A DNA stretch of 64,000 nucleotides, taken from positions 5,705,579 to 5,769,578 of the forward strand of contig NC_134935.1 of the NCBI RefSeq assembly GCF_051020765.1, given 5' to 3'. Position numbers and translations under genes: made by a program. The notes beneath the pieces were generated by a model, which worked only from the letters and a program-made list of their open reading frames with translations, was not told the origin of the DNA and did no database searches. The first letter of the stretch is position 1, and each line of letters opens with the position of its first letter. The stretch comes from Lasioglossum baleicum. Lineage: Eukaryota; Arthropoda; Insecta; Hymenoptera; Halictidae. Below are positions 34,031-46,160 of this stretch, piece after piece.

Positions 34031-37000
34031 TTGGCTAGGAAATTTAGCGCATCGGTTAGTACATTAGTAAATTATTCCGAGTTTAACGAGACCATTAATG
34101 TAGAAAATAAGAGTGCACGTAATTTACTTCTATCATTAGCGACACTTCATTCTACCGTGGCTATTACCTTACACCAAAGTATGCTACGTAAACGTTTAAT
34201 TACGTCCTAGATCCGGTTGACTCTAAACATTACGGCCCAGTCGCAGGTAAACGTGCTCGCTCAAGTCGACGCCACGCTCAATCTAATTTAATTCACGGCT
34301 CACTAAAGTAGCAATTAGCCGAACGGTAGTCGGGGATTAAGGTAGACTCCCTCGGTGCTCCATATTTCCCCGAAACTGACAAAACGCGACACTCGATCCC
34401 TTCGCTATCGTATTCTACCCGAAAAGAAGAGAAGCAAGAAGGGCGACAGAGAGAAGGAAAAAGAGAATATAAAAAACATCTGTTTTGGGGGAAGCTGGCA
34501 GAGACCACCACGGAGAGCACGACATTTAAAGGGATTGTATTTCAAAACGCGGTCGGCTATTGGCTCGCAGGATATAATCGAGCGAGTTGCTGGCCTCGGC
34601 CAGGCGAGCATGCACGTGAATGCACCAGCACACGTGCATCGGGACGCGACCGTGCACATCGCGCACGCACTCGGTTCCTAAGCTCATTCATAGTTTCTCG
34701 AACGCTGCTTCCATTCACAGTGTTCGACGCGCAGAATGCGGCTCTCTCTCTCGCCATTGTCTCCCCGTGAATCAACGTTTGCATATTAGTCTTCATCCCC
34801 TTCGTGTCGCGGGTCCACCACCCCCACTTTACCCGGAACCGGCTGCACCCTGTGCACCCCGGAACGGCCAGGACGTTGCACAGTGGCCTGGATCGAACAA
34901 TTTAGTGACTACCGAATCGAACAAGGCGCGATCGTTACCTGAAGATCTCCGGAAGAGTACAATGTCCGGCGTCCTCAACGCTTCGAGTATTTGAGAACCA
35001 TACCTGCAACAGAAGGAACAAGTTTTATAGGAAACGTTAGGTTTCAGAACGAGAGAAGCAGAGTCGCTCCGCAAGAAGCATTCGACGACGGCGCGGCGAC
35101 CATTGTCGAAAGAACTTTCTTCGAACACGTCGAGTGCCGCTCTCGAAGCGATTTAACTTTCGCGCTCCACTTGCGAGCAACTCGCCGCAAAATAGCCTCA
35201 AAAACGAAGCCCTCGTCGAGCGGATCTGAATTTTTCGCGACGAGCGGTTCACTTTCTTAAAGTTCGCCTACGAAAATTGCACGAACATTCGCAAAACATG
35301 TTCGCAAGAAAACAGGAGCCGAATAAAAATTGTATTCCTCGTTGATGTCCTTAAATATTTTTAGGAAGAACGCGGCAGAGACATCTCCCGCGGGACGTTC
35401 CGCGAAATCTCGTCCAATAAATTAAAAATATAGACCGGTGCCTCGTAATAAATGGCCAGCGGGGCTCGCAATCGAAACCTTCTTCGAAACTCTTTCCATT
35501 AAAGTTTCTCTTTTTTATCCGCCTCTCCTTGCTTTAATCGAGATCAAATTAAACGTTCGCCGGCGATCGAGAATACCTACACTCTTGCACTGTTGCGGCC
35601 AGCAGGAAGCTTCGGACACAGCCATCAAAGTGGGAAAAAATGAAACTGTCTCGGGCTGAGAGATTATTATCGTTCGCATATACTTTTTTCCTCCGCGCAT
35701 GTAGTTTTGAGAAAAAAGATGCTTCCATACACTTTTTTTGCAACAAAAAAAAGAAAGAACTCTTAAAAATGTAAGTAAGATGTGCGATCCTTCTGTCCGG
35801 GAGCGTAATGGCGTTACGGAAGACCGCGCGGCGCAACATTGTCAGACTCGCGTCGTAATTTCCCTTGCAGTAAAGAAAGAAAAAGAGAGCGAGATGGGAG
35901 GAGAAATGAGTGGGTAGGTATTTAATGGAGGCGTCAGCTGTTGCAACGCGGCGGCATTAAAAAGTTTCCCGGCGCATCGCCTCGGGAAATCGGGCCCGCG
36001 CGCACCGCTAACTTTCGATGGCCGCTCGCGTTAATGGCATTTTCGTGGCATTTAACGGAACGCTGTTCTCCTAACATTAGCAAACACGCTGTTTTACCAG
36101 CTTATGAGAACAGGGGGAAGTCAACGGCCCCGTCAATACGTTCCCCATCGGATTCTCGTTAAGCCGCGGATTAACAGATTTAATATTTCACGTTTCTGCT
36201 CCTAATAGCAGTGCGATTGCAAATCACATGATGAACGCTCTTTGATCTCCTCGAACGCTGCACGTGATCTGAAAGTACATTATCGGACAGAAGCAGTCCG
36301 GGAATTTAGAATTCAATCTCGAATCTGTGAATATTACATTCCGCGACAGAGATTGTCTGCCAAAACTTAATATTCAAAATTCAACCAATTCCAAACCTGT
36401 GCAGATTTTGTTAGGTTGTTTAAAAAGATTCTTTCGCAATGCGTACATTTAATATTGTTACATCACACAAGTATTAGGTTAGGTTAACCAAGACCTAACC
36501 AAGTCCGTTTTATTACCAAGTAATGAAAAGATAATAAACAAATGATCACGTTTGTTTGTGTATCAACTTAATATTGTCTGATTTATGTCAGAATGTGTAT
36601 GTCGAAAAAATGGAGTTACTTTGTTGTATTTACTTTACTGTACGAGTTACTTTAATTGAAACAATGCAAAGCGACCTGTCCTACATTTTTCTCGTCAATT
36701 AAACTCGGAAGTAATTGAAGCACGGCGTACAAAGCTCGATCCGCGCGTTATCGACTGATCGAAAGGGCGCGATAGCCTATCAAGGAAATCAATTGTTCCA
36801 CAGTTTCCTGCGCTAGTCGCCGTAACATTTCCACTGGAATTGGAGTGACGATGATTTCCGTGATACGGAAACTCGGGCTCGCCCGCGAACTTTGCCCATT
36901 ACTTCGACTGGCCGTAAATACTCCGGCCAAGTTTGCTCCGCGTAAGCCCGTGTATTTTGACGTCGGATTCCCGTCGACACCGTCTCGCTTATTGCCAATA

Positions 37001-37847
37001 TCTCTTGCTCAGACTCGCCTTTCTCAGGAAAGCTCTATCTATCTCGCTATTCCCTCTCGTCGTGGAAACTGCTCTCCCGAAGGAAGGAAGAGAGACATTT
37101 TATAAATTTTCTATTTTCATTTTTAAAGAAACAGAAAACTTCTATGGCGATTGCACACCTATCTGTTTACCCGACTAGCGTTTCACCTCGAAGCGTGACG
37201 GATCAGACTCGTTCACTGTCCAGCAATTGTGTACGCGACGCGCCTAAAGGAATTTTTATTTCAAAAATAATAGTGGCGTCATAATGAGCAAAGATCCGAT
37301 TTAAAAAAAAATTTTTTTGACAGAGAGATCATCATGATAAAAATAATCTTTTGTTTACAGAACTGGCCAACGTTACCCCGCAATGTCAAACAAATACAAA
37401 CATCATGTAGTATCTTCTGTGTCCTGGGAGTTTCGTCTAAAACAGTTTCGAGTGATGAAATTTCGTCCAGAAAACGGGCTTTTCAACGCACTTGTGCCAT
37501 CCGCATATCCCGGCCACGATTAATTAACCGGCAGCCGAGCGTGTCCTATTTACAGAGTTAAATGGAAAATAGAACGGCCGTGGATCGAACGGTCTGTGCC
37601 CGTCGGAAATTCGACGCTGCTTCCGGCTAGACGGCGCGGAAAAAGTGTCGACGACGCCGACCGGAAGTCGATGACGCGGCTCGATACCTTTTCGCGAACA
37701 TCCTCGCTGATTTTTCACCGTCGATACTCGAGTTACACGCGCCACACGGAAATCTGTCAGCGTCGCGATCTGGATAATGCTGCTATCTCCGAACCATGTT
37801 CCGCGGAAAGTGGGGGAAATCGCCGAATATACTTTTTGGTCGAGAGG
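34031..37847. other. Non-coding stretch, no gene recognised
   Basis: GC-rich blocks at 34300-35260, 35800-36170 and 37420-37800 alternate with AT-rich DNA. Many overlapping ORFs lie on both strands and none shows a domain I recognise. A small TTAGGTTAGGTTAACC run with an inverted partner lies at 36474-36500. No RNA genes or transposon ends found. Confidence 0.5.
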
Positions 37848-37962
37848 TTTTTAATTTTGCATAACCAAGATGTTCTACTCAAAAATCTGAATTAATTACG
37901 GCGTATGTATCTGGGTATTGGACATCGGTTAGATTTTATTCCCCCAGAATTTGCACGCAAAC
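37848..37962 (+). repeat. Dispersed repeat, copy 2
   Basis: Partner of 22608-22715: TGAATTAATTAC, TATCTGGGTATTGGACATCG and CCAGAATTTGCACG occur here in the same order. Confidence 0.6.
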
Positions 37963-39224
37963 GAATGATCTTCATCTCTCTTTTCGAACAACCGACTAAT
38001 TTGCACCTTCGAGGGGAAATGATTTTCTAGAATGGTTGGTAAATAGAGTTGCGAGAGATCACAACGATCCGCCGGATCGGATAGGGAATTGAAAGGCAGC
38101 TAACGTGGAAGAAAATGGGCGGCGGCCACGGTTATACGGAGTCGAATAAACGCTCGCGAATAATAATCCCGTGGAACGAGCGAGCGCCTCGATTTTCGTT
38201 CTCGTGTGCGAGCCAGCTATCGTGAGGATCGACGATGCGTCGAAAGGAAGCGGCTTCCACCCTCCTTTCAACTTCCGGTCACACAAAGCGAACCTTGTCC
38301 CTCCTGAACGAGCATCTCCCGGCCCCATCGGGAGGCGCATTAAAAAAATCTCACTCACATAATCCGCGCGGAATGCTCGAGTCGCCCGGTTTCAAAGGAG
38401 ACGTTGTCGAAAATTAAAGCGGTCACGTTTCCATCGAGTTTTCGCCGTGGAACTCGAGCGCGGACCTCTTTGATCCTCTCGGAACAATTTCCATTCGCGA
38501 ACTTCAGAAACAATTCTTGTTAAATACTGTTTGAAGCCTCGGAAGAGGGCAATTTTAAGGCACTGCACTCAGGCGTATTTAATAAATAAAAACTGCCGGA
38601 GAAGATAAAGAATTGCAAAGAAAATAATAAAAGTTGTTAAAGCTTGTATAGTGGAAATTGAATTGTATTGTATGGTAAACTTTTAATAAACGGATGCACA
38701 CAAACAAATTTGTTTCAGAAACATATTTCCCAGCGTACAATAATAGCAGAGCCGCAACAGCCACTCTTGGCGCTATAACACACACACACAGTCCCACGCA
38801 ATATACTACATTTATCCTTATGCGAGCGGAATTATACTTGTGTCACGTTCAGACAAGAAAAGCCTCGGCGGAGGTGCACGCCATTAATATTCCATCGAGA
38901 ATCATTCTCCGTTTCTCGAAAACCATCGAGCAGGCTCGCTTCAGCTGAAATAGAGAGAAGAAACAATCGGGGCCCGCGCGTGCTCGCGCGCTGAATCCCA
39001 AGCAGACGAAGAATAAGCTCCGTTGTCTGCGGGTTCGACAGAAAAATCATCAATATTAACGAGAAAAAAGGAGGACGTCCGTACATCTCGTTCCTCGAAA
39101 AGATAAGACGACGTCTCCCTGTTTGCTCGTTTCCTTCTTCGCGTGGCGTCGCGTCGTGTCGCACAGTGCGTTGAGAAACCCGTCTTCTAGACGAAGTTCC
39201 ATTAATCGAAAATTATCAGAACAA
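37963..39224. other. Non-coding stretch, no gene recognised
   Basis: GC-rich at 38050-38500 and 38860-39180, AT-rich between, with a short CA run at 38779-38791. Only overlapping short ORFs. Confidence 0.5.
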
Positions 39225-39657
39225 ATATTTCAGGATGCGCGTTGTACATAGACGACGAGTTAATAATTAATAAATGTGTGAAAGATTGTAATACATCATG
39301 TTCCATAGATTCAAATCACTGTATATATTTTTTTTATTTCGAGAATGTGTCTGCAAGGAACCTTTCCAAAAGTAGCATACAATTGTTTTTTTTTTCAGTT
39401 TCCTTTTCTATCGAGATGTGAAGGTCGCCTTGAGTTTGTTTATTGTGAAGGGTCAATTTTAATCTTGTGGTTGAAAAGAGGATTGGGGTCCTGAATAAAA
39501 AAAAAACTGCAAGGGTGTATGAGGTGGAAACACAAAAAAATATTTCAAGATGTGTAGACGCGAGTTCACGATTAATAAATGTGAAAGATGCTTGTAATAC
39601 GTCACGCTCCAAAGATTCGAGCAAATGTCTGCGTAAACTTTTTTATTTCGAGACTGT
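39225..39657. repeat. Imperfect direct repeat, about 120 bp units
   Basis: Units at 39225-39348 and 39541-39657 share ATATTTCA(G/A)GATG, TAGACG, CGAGTT, ATTAATAAATGTG, GAAAGAT, TTGTAATAC and TTTTATTTCGAGA in the same order. The bases between are unrelated. An old local duplication is the simplest reading. Confidence 0.6.
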
Positions 39658-41558
39658 TGCGGAAGGGACTTTTTGCTGGATTTTGGGGTCAAATACCCCA
39701 CCGTTCGTCGCGTAGTTTCGAAAGTCAGTCACGTTGAACGTCGGGCGCGACCCGGCCCGACACGGCCCGACCTGCCTTTTCCATCAGCGAGCAAATCGCG
39801 CGAGCATGTAGCTCGCGACGTTATCGCGTTAAGCCGGCTCACACTATCCGGAACGGATCTACGTCGAGGACGCGGTCGTAAACTTCTGATCGTGCATGAA
39901 AAAGTAATCGGTTCCGTCGAGAATTTCGCGAAAGGCGCACCGACACTATATCTTCCTGGCATCGTGGCCAATTGAACAGAGGCGTTCGATTCCGCTCGCG
40001 GAACTCGCAAAGTTGCAGCCCGAGTCCCCGAGCTCGAGTAACGGCAGACGCGCGGGGTAATGAGCTGATAAGATAAGGATTCAATTTCCAACAAGTGCTA
40101 CACGCTTTCCAGCTACCTTTTCCTTCGTTTCCCCACTATTGGCGTTTCCTTCTACACCGAAACACTTTCAGAGAGCCACCCGACCGGCAAAACGAGTGTT
40201 GCGTCCCTGGACGACGGTTACCTCGTATGCCGAGCTTGTCGGGTTGAAGGCGGGTCGGTCGCGCACTCTCTTTTTCGCAAGTGCTTGATCCACGGGTCTC
40301 CGAGAATAAACCGCTCGGTGTGGAACGTGTTGCGAAACTTAATTGATTTAAAAGCCGATCTAGCGGAAAAAATTGTTTAACTACGGCGCGCATTGCCAAA
40401 AAATCGAATTGATCGTATGTCGTCATCGAACTACTATAAAAGTGATTCCGTTTTCGATTCCTGTGAAAAGTCTGCGTTCTTCATTTTTCGGAAGCACATT
40501 CTGCAACCAAAAAATCGGAAATAATTCTCCAATGCGTGATTTATTATTCGGGAAGTGTTAACCGTAAATCGGATAAGACTAATATTATAATATTACAATA
40601 TTTTATTGCAATAATAAAGCTCTAGAAGATATACACAATCCCGTATATTTTCAATGAATCTTATGAGAAATCCCCCACCACACGTGTTTTTCAATTGAAA
40701 TTTCGAGCCTGTCGGGTATCGTCGGTTCGCAGATTGTATTTCCGTCGTGGAGCCGTTTCTTTTAGGGCATAAATCAGGGCATTTAAAGGGCGGGCACATC
40801 TCCGTTTCCACGGAGGCGAACGCATATGCGTGGAGAATGTTTGCGGACACAGGCTGCAAGCAGTAAATTACATTGACACACGTGGCGCGACTGGGACAAA
40901 GCCCTGTGTCCATTTACCGGGAACAGTGGACGCCTGCAAGATTAAAACACGCCTTGCCCTCACCAGAAAATTGATCCTTATGTAGCCAACCAAAATGTAC
41001 ATACTATTTAAAACCATGATGAAGTGGATTCCGAACATGAACCTTTATAATCGTCCAATAAAAAAAGAACTGTGTGTACACCTTTGCCGATCAAGTTCGC
41101 CAAACGGCGTCATTCACGACGAGCATGTCAATCGAAAGTTACATCATAACTCCGAGCACCGATACCGATTAACAAACACACGTGTCGCATCGAGGAAGTG
41201 TACTTCTGAACTCGTCGCACCGACAAGAATTCAAGTCCCGTCGCTGACTCTTGACGAATTCCATTGTTGTCGCCATTACGTGACCATAATGTTCTGACGG
41301 TCGTATTTACGTGCCAGCACATAAGCTCCGGCGTTCCCTAGCTAATTGCGCGCATGTATGGGGCGTATAGGGTCATGTACTGCTAGGTGCGGTATACAAA
41401 GGACCATGTTGGCTACAAATATGACCGAAAGCTTTAGCGCAACACTGTCCCTCACCCTCTCCCCATCTTTCGCCACGTATCTCAGTCCGGTACTCGCAAG
41501 GGTGCATCGAACATTCCTGTACTCCTGACAGACGGTAGAAGGACGCGTGAAACAGCTA
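39658..41558. other. Non-coding stretch, no gene recognised
   Basis: GC-rich at 39690-40060, including CCCGGCCCGACACGGCCCGA, then mixed DNA. ORFs occur on both strands without recognisable domains. No transposon ends assigned. Confidence 0.5.
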
Positions 41559-42090
41559 GGGTAAACTGTACAATGATTGGCACCTTAAGCCAAAATCGTA
41601 GTAAAAATATGTTTATCTTTTTTTGAAATGTTTAAACGAGCTTGACTTAATTATTACATACAAGCAAAAATGTTATTATAAAATATATTCAGTGAATAAC
41701 AATCATAAGTCAAATAGTACAGTCTCATTAGGACAGTAAGAAGTAAACGTTAAACAGGCTATTTGTTTTATAATTAAACTTATATGCAGTTATTACATTT
41801 GTAGTTCAGTCCGAAATTAAGATGAAAAGCGATGAAGTATACTACTCGTAATGAAAATTTCAATAAAACACTATTTGCACTGTATTGTGATCATCCGTCG
41901 GTCTCGCTGAATGTAACAGCGTTGCTAACAGTCATATGTGGAACTTTGTTAAGAAAACTTCCAACGATGCTTTGAAATATAAATAAGAAGCAATAAAAAA
42001 CGATTTTCTATACCAGGAATTCTTAATATTTGCCGTTTAAATCAAAAGTGCCAATAACTAGTGCAGTGCCAGCAATAGTACAGTTTACTC
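41559..42090. mobile_element. TA-flanked element with GGGTAAACTGTAC ends
   Basis: A 532 bp AT-rich element starts GGGTAAACTGTACAATGATT and ends AGCAATAGTACAGTTTACTC, flanked by TA on both sides (41557-41558, 42091-42092). Subterminal TGGCAC motifs occur once on the left and twice, inverted, on the right. The TA duplication suggests the Tc1/mariner superfamily. No coding remnant is seen. Confidence 0.8.
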
Positions 42091-42102
42091 TACATATACC
42101 TA

Positions 42103-42163
42103 TTCTCCGATTTCGATTATTTTCTGGGTATGTTGTAGAAATCGGTGTTTTGAACAACTGTCA
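42103..42163 (+). repeat. Dispersed repeat, CTCCGATTTTGAT type, diverged
   Basis: TTCTCCGATTTCGATTATTT, TATGTTGTAGAAATCGGTGT and TTGAACAAC follow the order of the copies at 7939 and 28410, at lower similarity. Confidence 0.45.
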
Positions 42164-42260
42164 AGATAAGCGATAAGTAATTAATTACAGAAGCTAAAAT
42201 AAACGCTAAATAATAAGATTACTTTATTATGTTTGCACTAACCTAATACATCCAGGAATG

Positions 42261-42536
42261 ATCTTGCTAACTTCCAGACTCTTTTGAGTTTCAAACTAAC
42301 AATAAGAGTACATATAGCAACCGATCAAACCTTCTCAAGCGGTGCTTTTGTCGAAGCAAAATATTACAATTGATCTTAAAATATGCGTTAAAGGTTAAAC
42401 CATCGAAAACCGAGATTACTTCTGCACTGGACCAATATCCAGTTGTGATCTCGATAACTACCAGACTCTTTTTTACTTTCAAGCTAAGAGTATAGCAACC
42501 GATCAAACATTCTCGAGCGGTGTTTTTGTCAAAGCA
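42261..42536. repeat. Direct repeat pair, about 90-98 bp units
   Basis: Units 42261-42358 and 42448-42536 share CCAGACTCTTTT, TTTCAA, CTAA, AAGAGTA, TATAGCAACCGATCAAAC and AGCGGTGYTTTTGTC in the same order. The 89 bases between them are unrelated. This is a local duplication younger than the pair at 39225. Confidence 0.75.
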
Positions 42537-45500
42537 GCCACAGCTGTTAGCTTTTGTCTTCGCGTCCGAGGACCTTGAAACGAGACGTGACTTTCTAGAA
42601 CAACATCGATTGTGTGTCCGGACTCGTTGGCAGCTAATTGGCCCGCGGGGGAGGCCGAAATCGAGCTGGAGTTTCGACACGTGCAGGTGAGATCCGCGAA
42701 CTGGCGCGTGCGCCACAAAGGGACAAGTTGACCGGGATCGATTAGATGATTAGAGGATGATTGGAGGAGGGATCCATGGTGGATTGGCCCTGCAATCCTA
42801 AATGATATATCGGCAGGCGTGTCAAAACGAGGCATCTGCGGCGAGGCGACGATGTACGAGCGCCGCCATGTAATCGGAGGATCTGCGGAGGTCACCGCGC
42901 CGCTAATGAGTCTTAATGAACGGGCGTGAGAGCATACGACGCGACGATGACTCCTCGCCGATGTTGATTCTGGGATAGATAAAGGGATCGGGTTCATGGA
43001 ACCGGAGTATTCCACGGAATGAAAGAAACGAGGCGAGACAGCTTCAATTTTCGCGCGAACGACACTCCAGCCGCGATGTCGCAACTTCACAATGGGGGGT
43101 GCACGGCAGACTCAACAATGTTTGGAACGAATATGAGACGCATCCTTTAACCCTCACCCCTCCCTCCTGTCAACCTCACATATTTTTCACGGATATTTTT
43201 TAACGGATGATGTTATTCTGCCATTTTTAGGACAGTTTGCACGGAAAGAAGAAGTTTATTATTAAAAATTCGATATCCTTTACCAAAGCTATTTCGACAA
43301 AATATTAAACATATATTTTTGTTGATATTTTGCACCAATCTAAAATTGAGCCCAGAAAAAATACTGTAAACTAAATGTAATCGAGGTAAAACAATAATCA
43401 TTTCCCAAGCTGAAACAAAAGAAAAGTGTTTCCTGAGATTGCTGGAACCTTGATAAACACACGAATATGTGGAGCAAAATGGTTTGATTGGATCAATTTC
43501 GTTGCCGACTGTATCTTCGCGCAATTTGCCATCTGTTCGGAATATGTAATTCGATCGTCCACGGTAGCTCGGGAAGATATTACAATAAACTAGGATTGAA
43601 AACGCGATTGGATTCGAAGCGAGATTAACGAAATTGGAACGAAAGGGAACACGAAATTCGCCAGCAACAATTCGCTCGTTATTCGCGAGCTCTTAGCGTG
43701 ATACCAGGCTGCTCGATCACGCGGAAGGCTTAATTTTCGGCGCATTTGAAGAGTAATCACCGTGCAGCCGGAAAGCTCCGGGTTTTTATCAAGATCTAAC
43801 GGCGAACTATCGACTTCCTTCATCGTCGACGGCTTACGAACGAGGAAGGCTATCGTCGGCGTATCAGCTGACGAATTTCAGCCGGGGCAATTAACTTTTT
43901 ATGCGGGCTCCTCGGTTAATCGAATTGGCCGACAATCGCGCGACGATCCACACAGCTGCACCCCCCTGGCTCTGATCGTTGGAACTCGAGTCGCTAATGA
44001 AGTCAAGTCCCCAGAATGAAAGGTATAACCCCTTAATATTCTATGTACTAGCCTGTACCTCGTTAAACGGGTATCCCTGATCACGGCCCCGGAGAGACGC
44101 GGCGAAAACTTCGCTATTTTACGCTGCCTGTTTTTGTAAGGTTCATGTATATGTATACTAGGGCCTGGAATTAATTAACGCGACTTTCGCGGAATTATGG
44201 AAAATTCTGAACCGACCCGAAACCCGTTTACTTCGAATTTTGCACGCTTCGCTTTCAGCATGTACAATTTCAAATAAACAAGCCTTCTTCCCCTACAAAC
44301 ACTGCTATGTTAATGTAATATTAACCCTTAGCACTCGAATGGTGATTCTGAGAGAGAGAGAGAGAGAGAGAGAGAGGCACCACTAAAAATTGCCGTACCA
44401 TTATCCAAAATATTGTTTACGTTATTAAGTTATTAAATATATCGGTATCTAATCAATCACTAAACATTTAGGTATCGTATGAGGTATTATACCAATTTCG
44501 CATCCATAAAATTTCAGAAATCATAGGAAATATTCTAGATCGGAAGGAATGTTTAATTTCCCAATTAAAAAAAAGCTTTGAGTGCAAAAGAAAAAGTTTT
44601 GCATACACATTACCCATTACCCGAGTGGAACACGCCGATTTCAATGAAATTTATACAGGATTCAGTTTGTTGAAAAATATTTGCTCACACATGACCGATC
44701 CTGTGTAAAACATTGCGATTCTGCGACGACGCCACGCGACGCACGCTCGTGTGACCCCGGCCTTACGGTAAACGCCAATCGATTTTGTTTTGAAATGCAG
44801 CGCATGCGATTAAGTACACGCGGTTAGGGATAAAAGTATTGGAACACTTTTAATCGCACAAACGCAAATTAAAGGGAAACCATAATATTGGGTTTAAATT
44901 TTGTATTAATCATAACTTCTGGATCTTTAATTTCAGACGTGACTTTGCATTGGTTAATTAAAAAACAAACAATAACATTTTCTGCAATTATCATTTAATG
45001 AAGTTTTTACCGGAAAGTTGGAAAATGTATATTTTTACAGCTAATGCAAAATTGATAAGAGTTCGCCACATTCTCATATCGCTGATGTAAATTTCGTTAA
45101 CCTACGTATTTCTAAAGATACATAGTTAGGCGATTTAACAGATTGGTTAATAATTACAATTTACCTTGACAAGCGCGGAAACAGTAGCGTGGACAAGCGC
45201 GGAATAATAATTAAATAACAAGCAAGCGAGCAAGCGAAGGGAAGCATGGTGATTGGTAACTAACTCGTAACTACCCTATTACTCGGGGGACAGACCGGGT
45301 TCGGCCCTAGCAATCGAACACGACCCTTCGGTCGATGCCCACCCTTAAAAAAAGAAGAACTCAAACAGAAGGAGAGAGCGACGAGGAATGAAAAGTAACG
45401 AGTATATTCGGCCAACAAGAAAACGGAAAGGAAAGAAAAGAAAGAAAGCTGTTTCTCCTGCTTCCGGCATTTTCTCGTTAACACGGTTCGAGGGATCTCG

Positions 45501-46110
45501 TTGACACGCGAAATTCGCCATGGCAACACGCGTCCGTCGGGCGTCGACAGCTTAAGGTTCACTGTGAGACACCCGATTTCAGAGAAGTTTCACAAGCGAC
45601 CAAACACGCTAAGGGAGATTCTTCTCCTTGGTCAAACAAGGAGTTCGATTTCAGTCGATCCGGCTAACTCGAGAGGGTACGAGGAAGAGGAACAAGGGCG
45701 GGGGGGGTCGAAGGCGAGGATGCAAGAAGCAGAAGACGAGGAAGAAGAAAAAGAAAATTACATCAGCTGCTTGGCAGCGGGTACCCCTTGGTCGCATCCA
45801 CCCCCGCACGCCCTCGCTCTTCCACGAAATTCAACCTTCTTCTTCCCTCGTCTCTTCCCCTCACTCACGGCCACCCTCCAACCTTCTGCTCCTTCTAGGA
45901 ACCTCAGGCTTTCCTCTTCCACGTTTCGCTGGCGACCTACGAGCCCTGGGATTGCACACTCGCCAGACGCGTGCAAGCCGGATGGCGAAACGAAACGAAA
46001 CGAGAAAGCGTAAACACGTGGAATGGAGTCTCCTGCGGCATCGGGTGTCGTTGCGAAAATATGAAATTCGCTGCGGCCACGCGCATGCTAAATTATAAAT
46101 TATATCTAGA
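42537..46110. other. Non-coding stretch, no gene recognised
   Basis: The longest frame of the window (42503-43090, minus, 195 codons) lies in GC-rich DNA and has no recognisable domain or composition of a real protein. The ORFs at 45501-46098 overlap in two frames in purine/pyrimidine-rich DNA. At 44826 the text AGGGATAAAAGTATTGGAAC resembles a Tc1-type terminus without a partner. A GA microsatellite is listed separately. Confidence 0.5.
44350..44376. repeat. (GA)n microsatellite
   Basis: A perfect GA run of about 13 units. Confidence 0.95.
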
Positions 46111-46111
46111 C

Positions 46112-46160
46112 AAAAATGCTGGGATATAAAACTCGACAGAATTTAGTAAGATTTCATTTC
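46112..46160 (+). repeat. Short dispersed repeat, copy 1
   Basis: AAAAATGCTGG, GACAGAATTTAGTAAGATTT and ATT resemble 51142-51190 in order and spacing. It may be a diverged end A region of the GACTGCGG MITE, since TAGAC precedes it. Confidence 0.4.

Noticed and set aside
36474..36500. TTAGG-like repeats suggesting telomeric DNA
   Set aside because: Only two to three units followed by an inverted copy; TTAGGTTAGG is common in insect non-coding DNA and does not indicate a telomere.
42503..43090. 195-codon minus-strand ORF, the longest in the window
   Set aside because: It lies in GC-rich DNA where stops are rare, has no recognisable domain, and overlaps frames in other registers; the peptide does not resemble a structured protein.
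45285..45345. tRNA-like text with GGTTCG and GGGTCG near 45.3 kb
   Set aside because: A and B box spacing and stems do not fit a tRNA; no convincing tRNA gene was found anywhere in the window.
45501..46098. Overlapping 170- and 156-codon plus-strand ORFs
   Set aside because: They sit in a low-complexity purine/pyrimidine-rich region and lack recognisable motifs.
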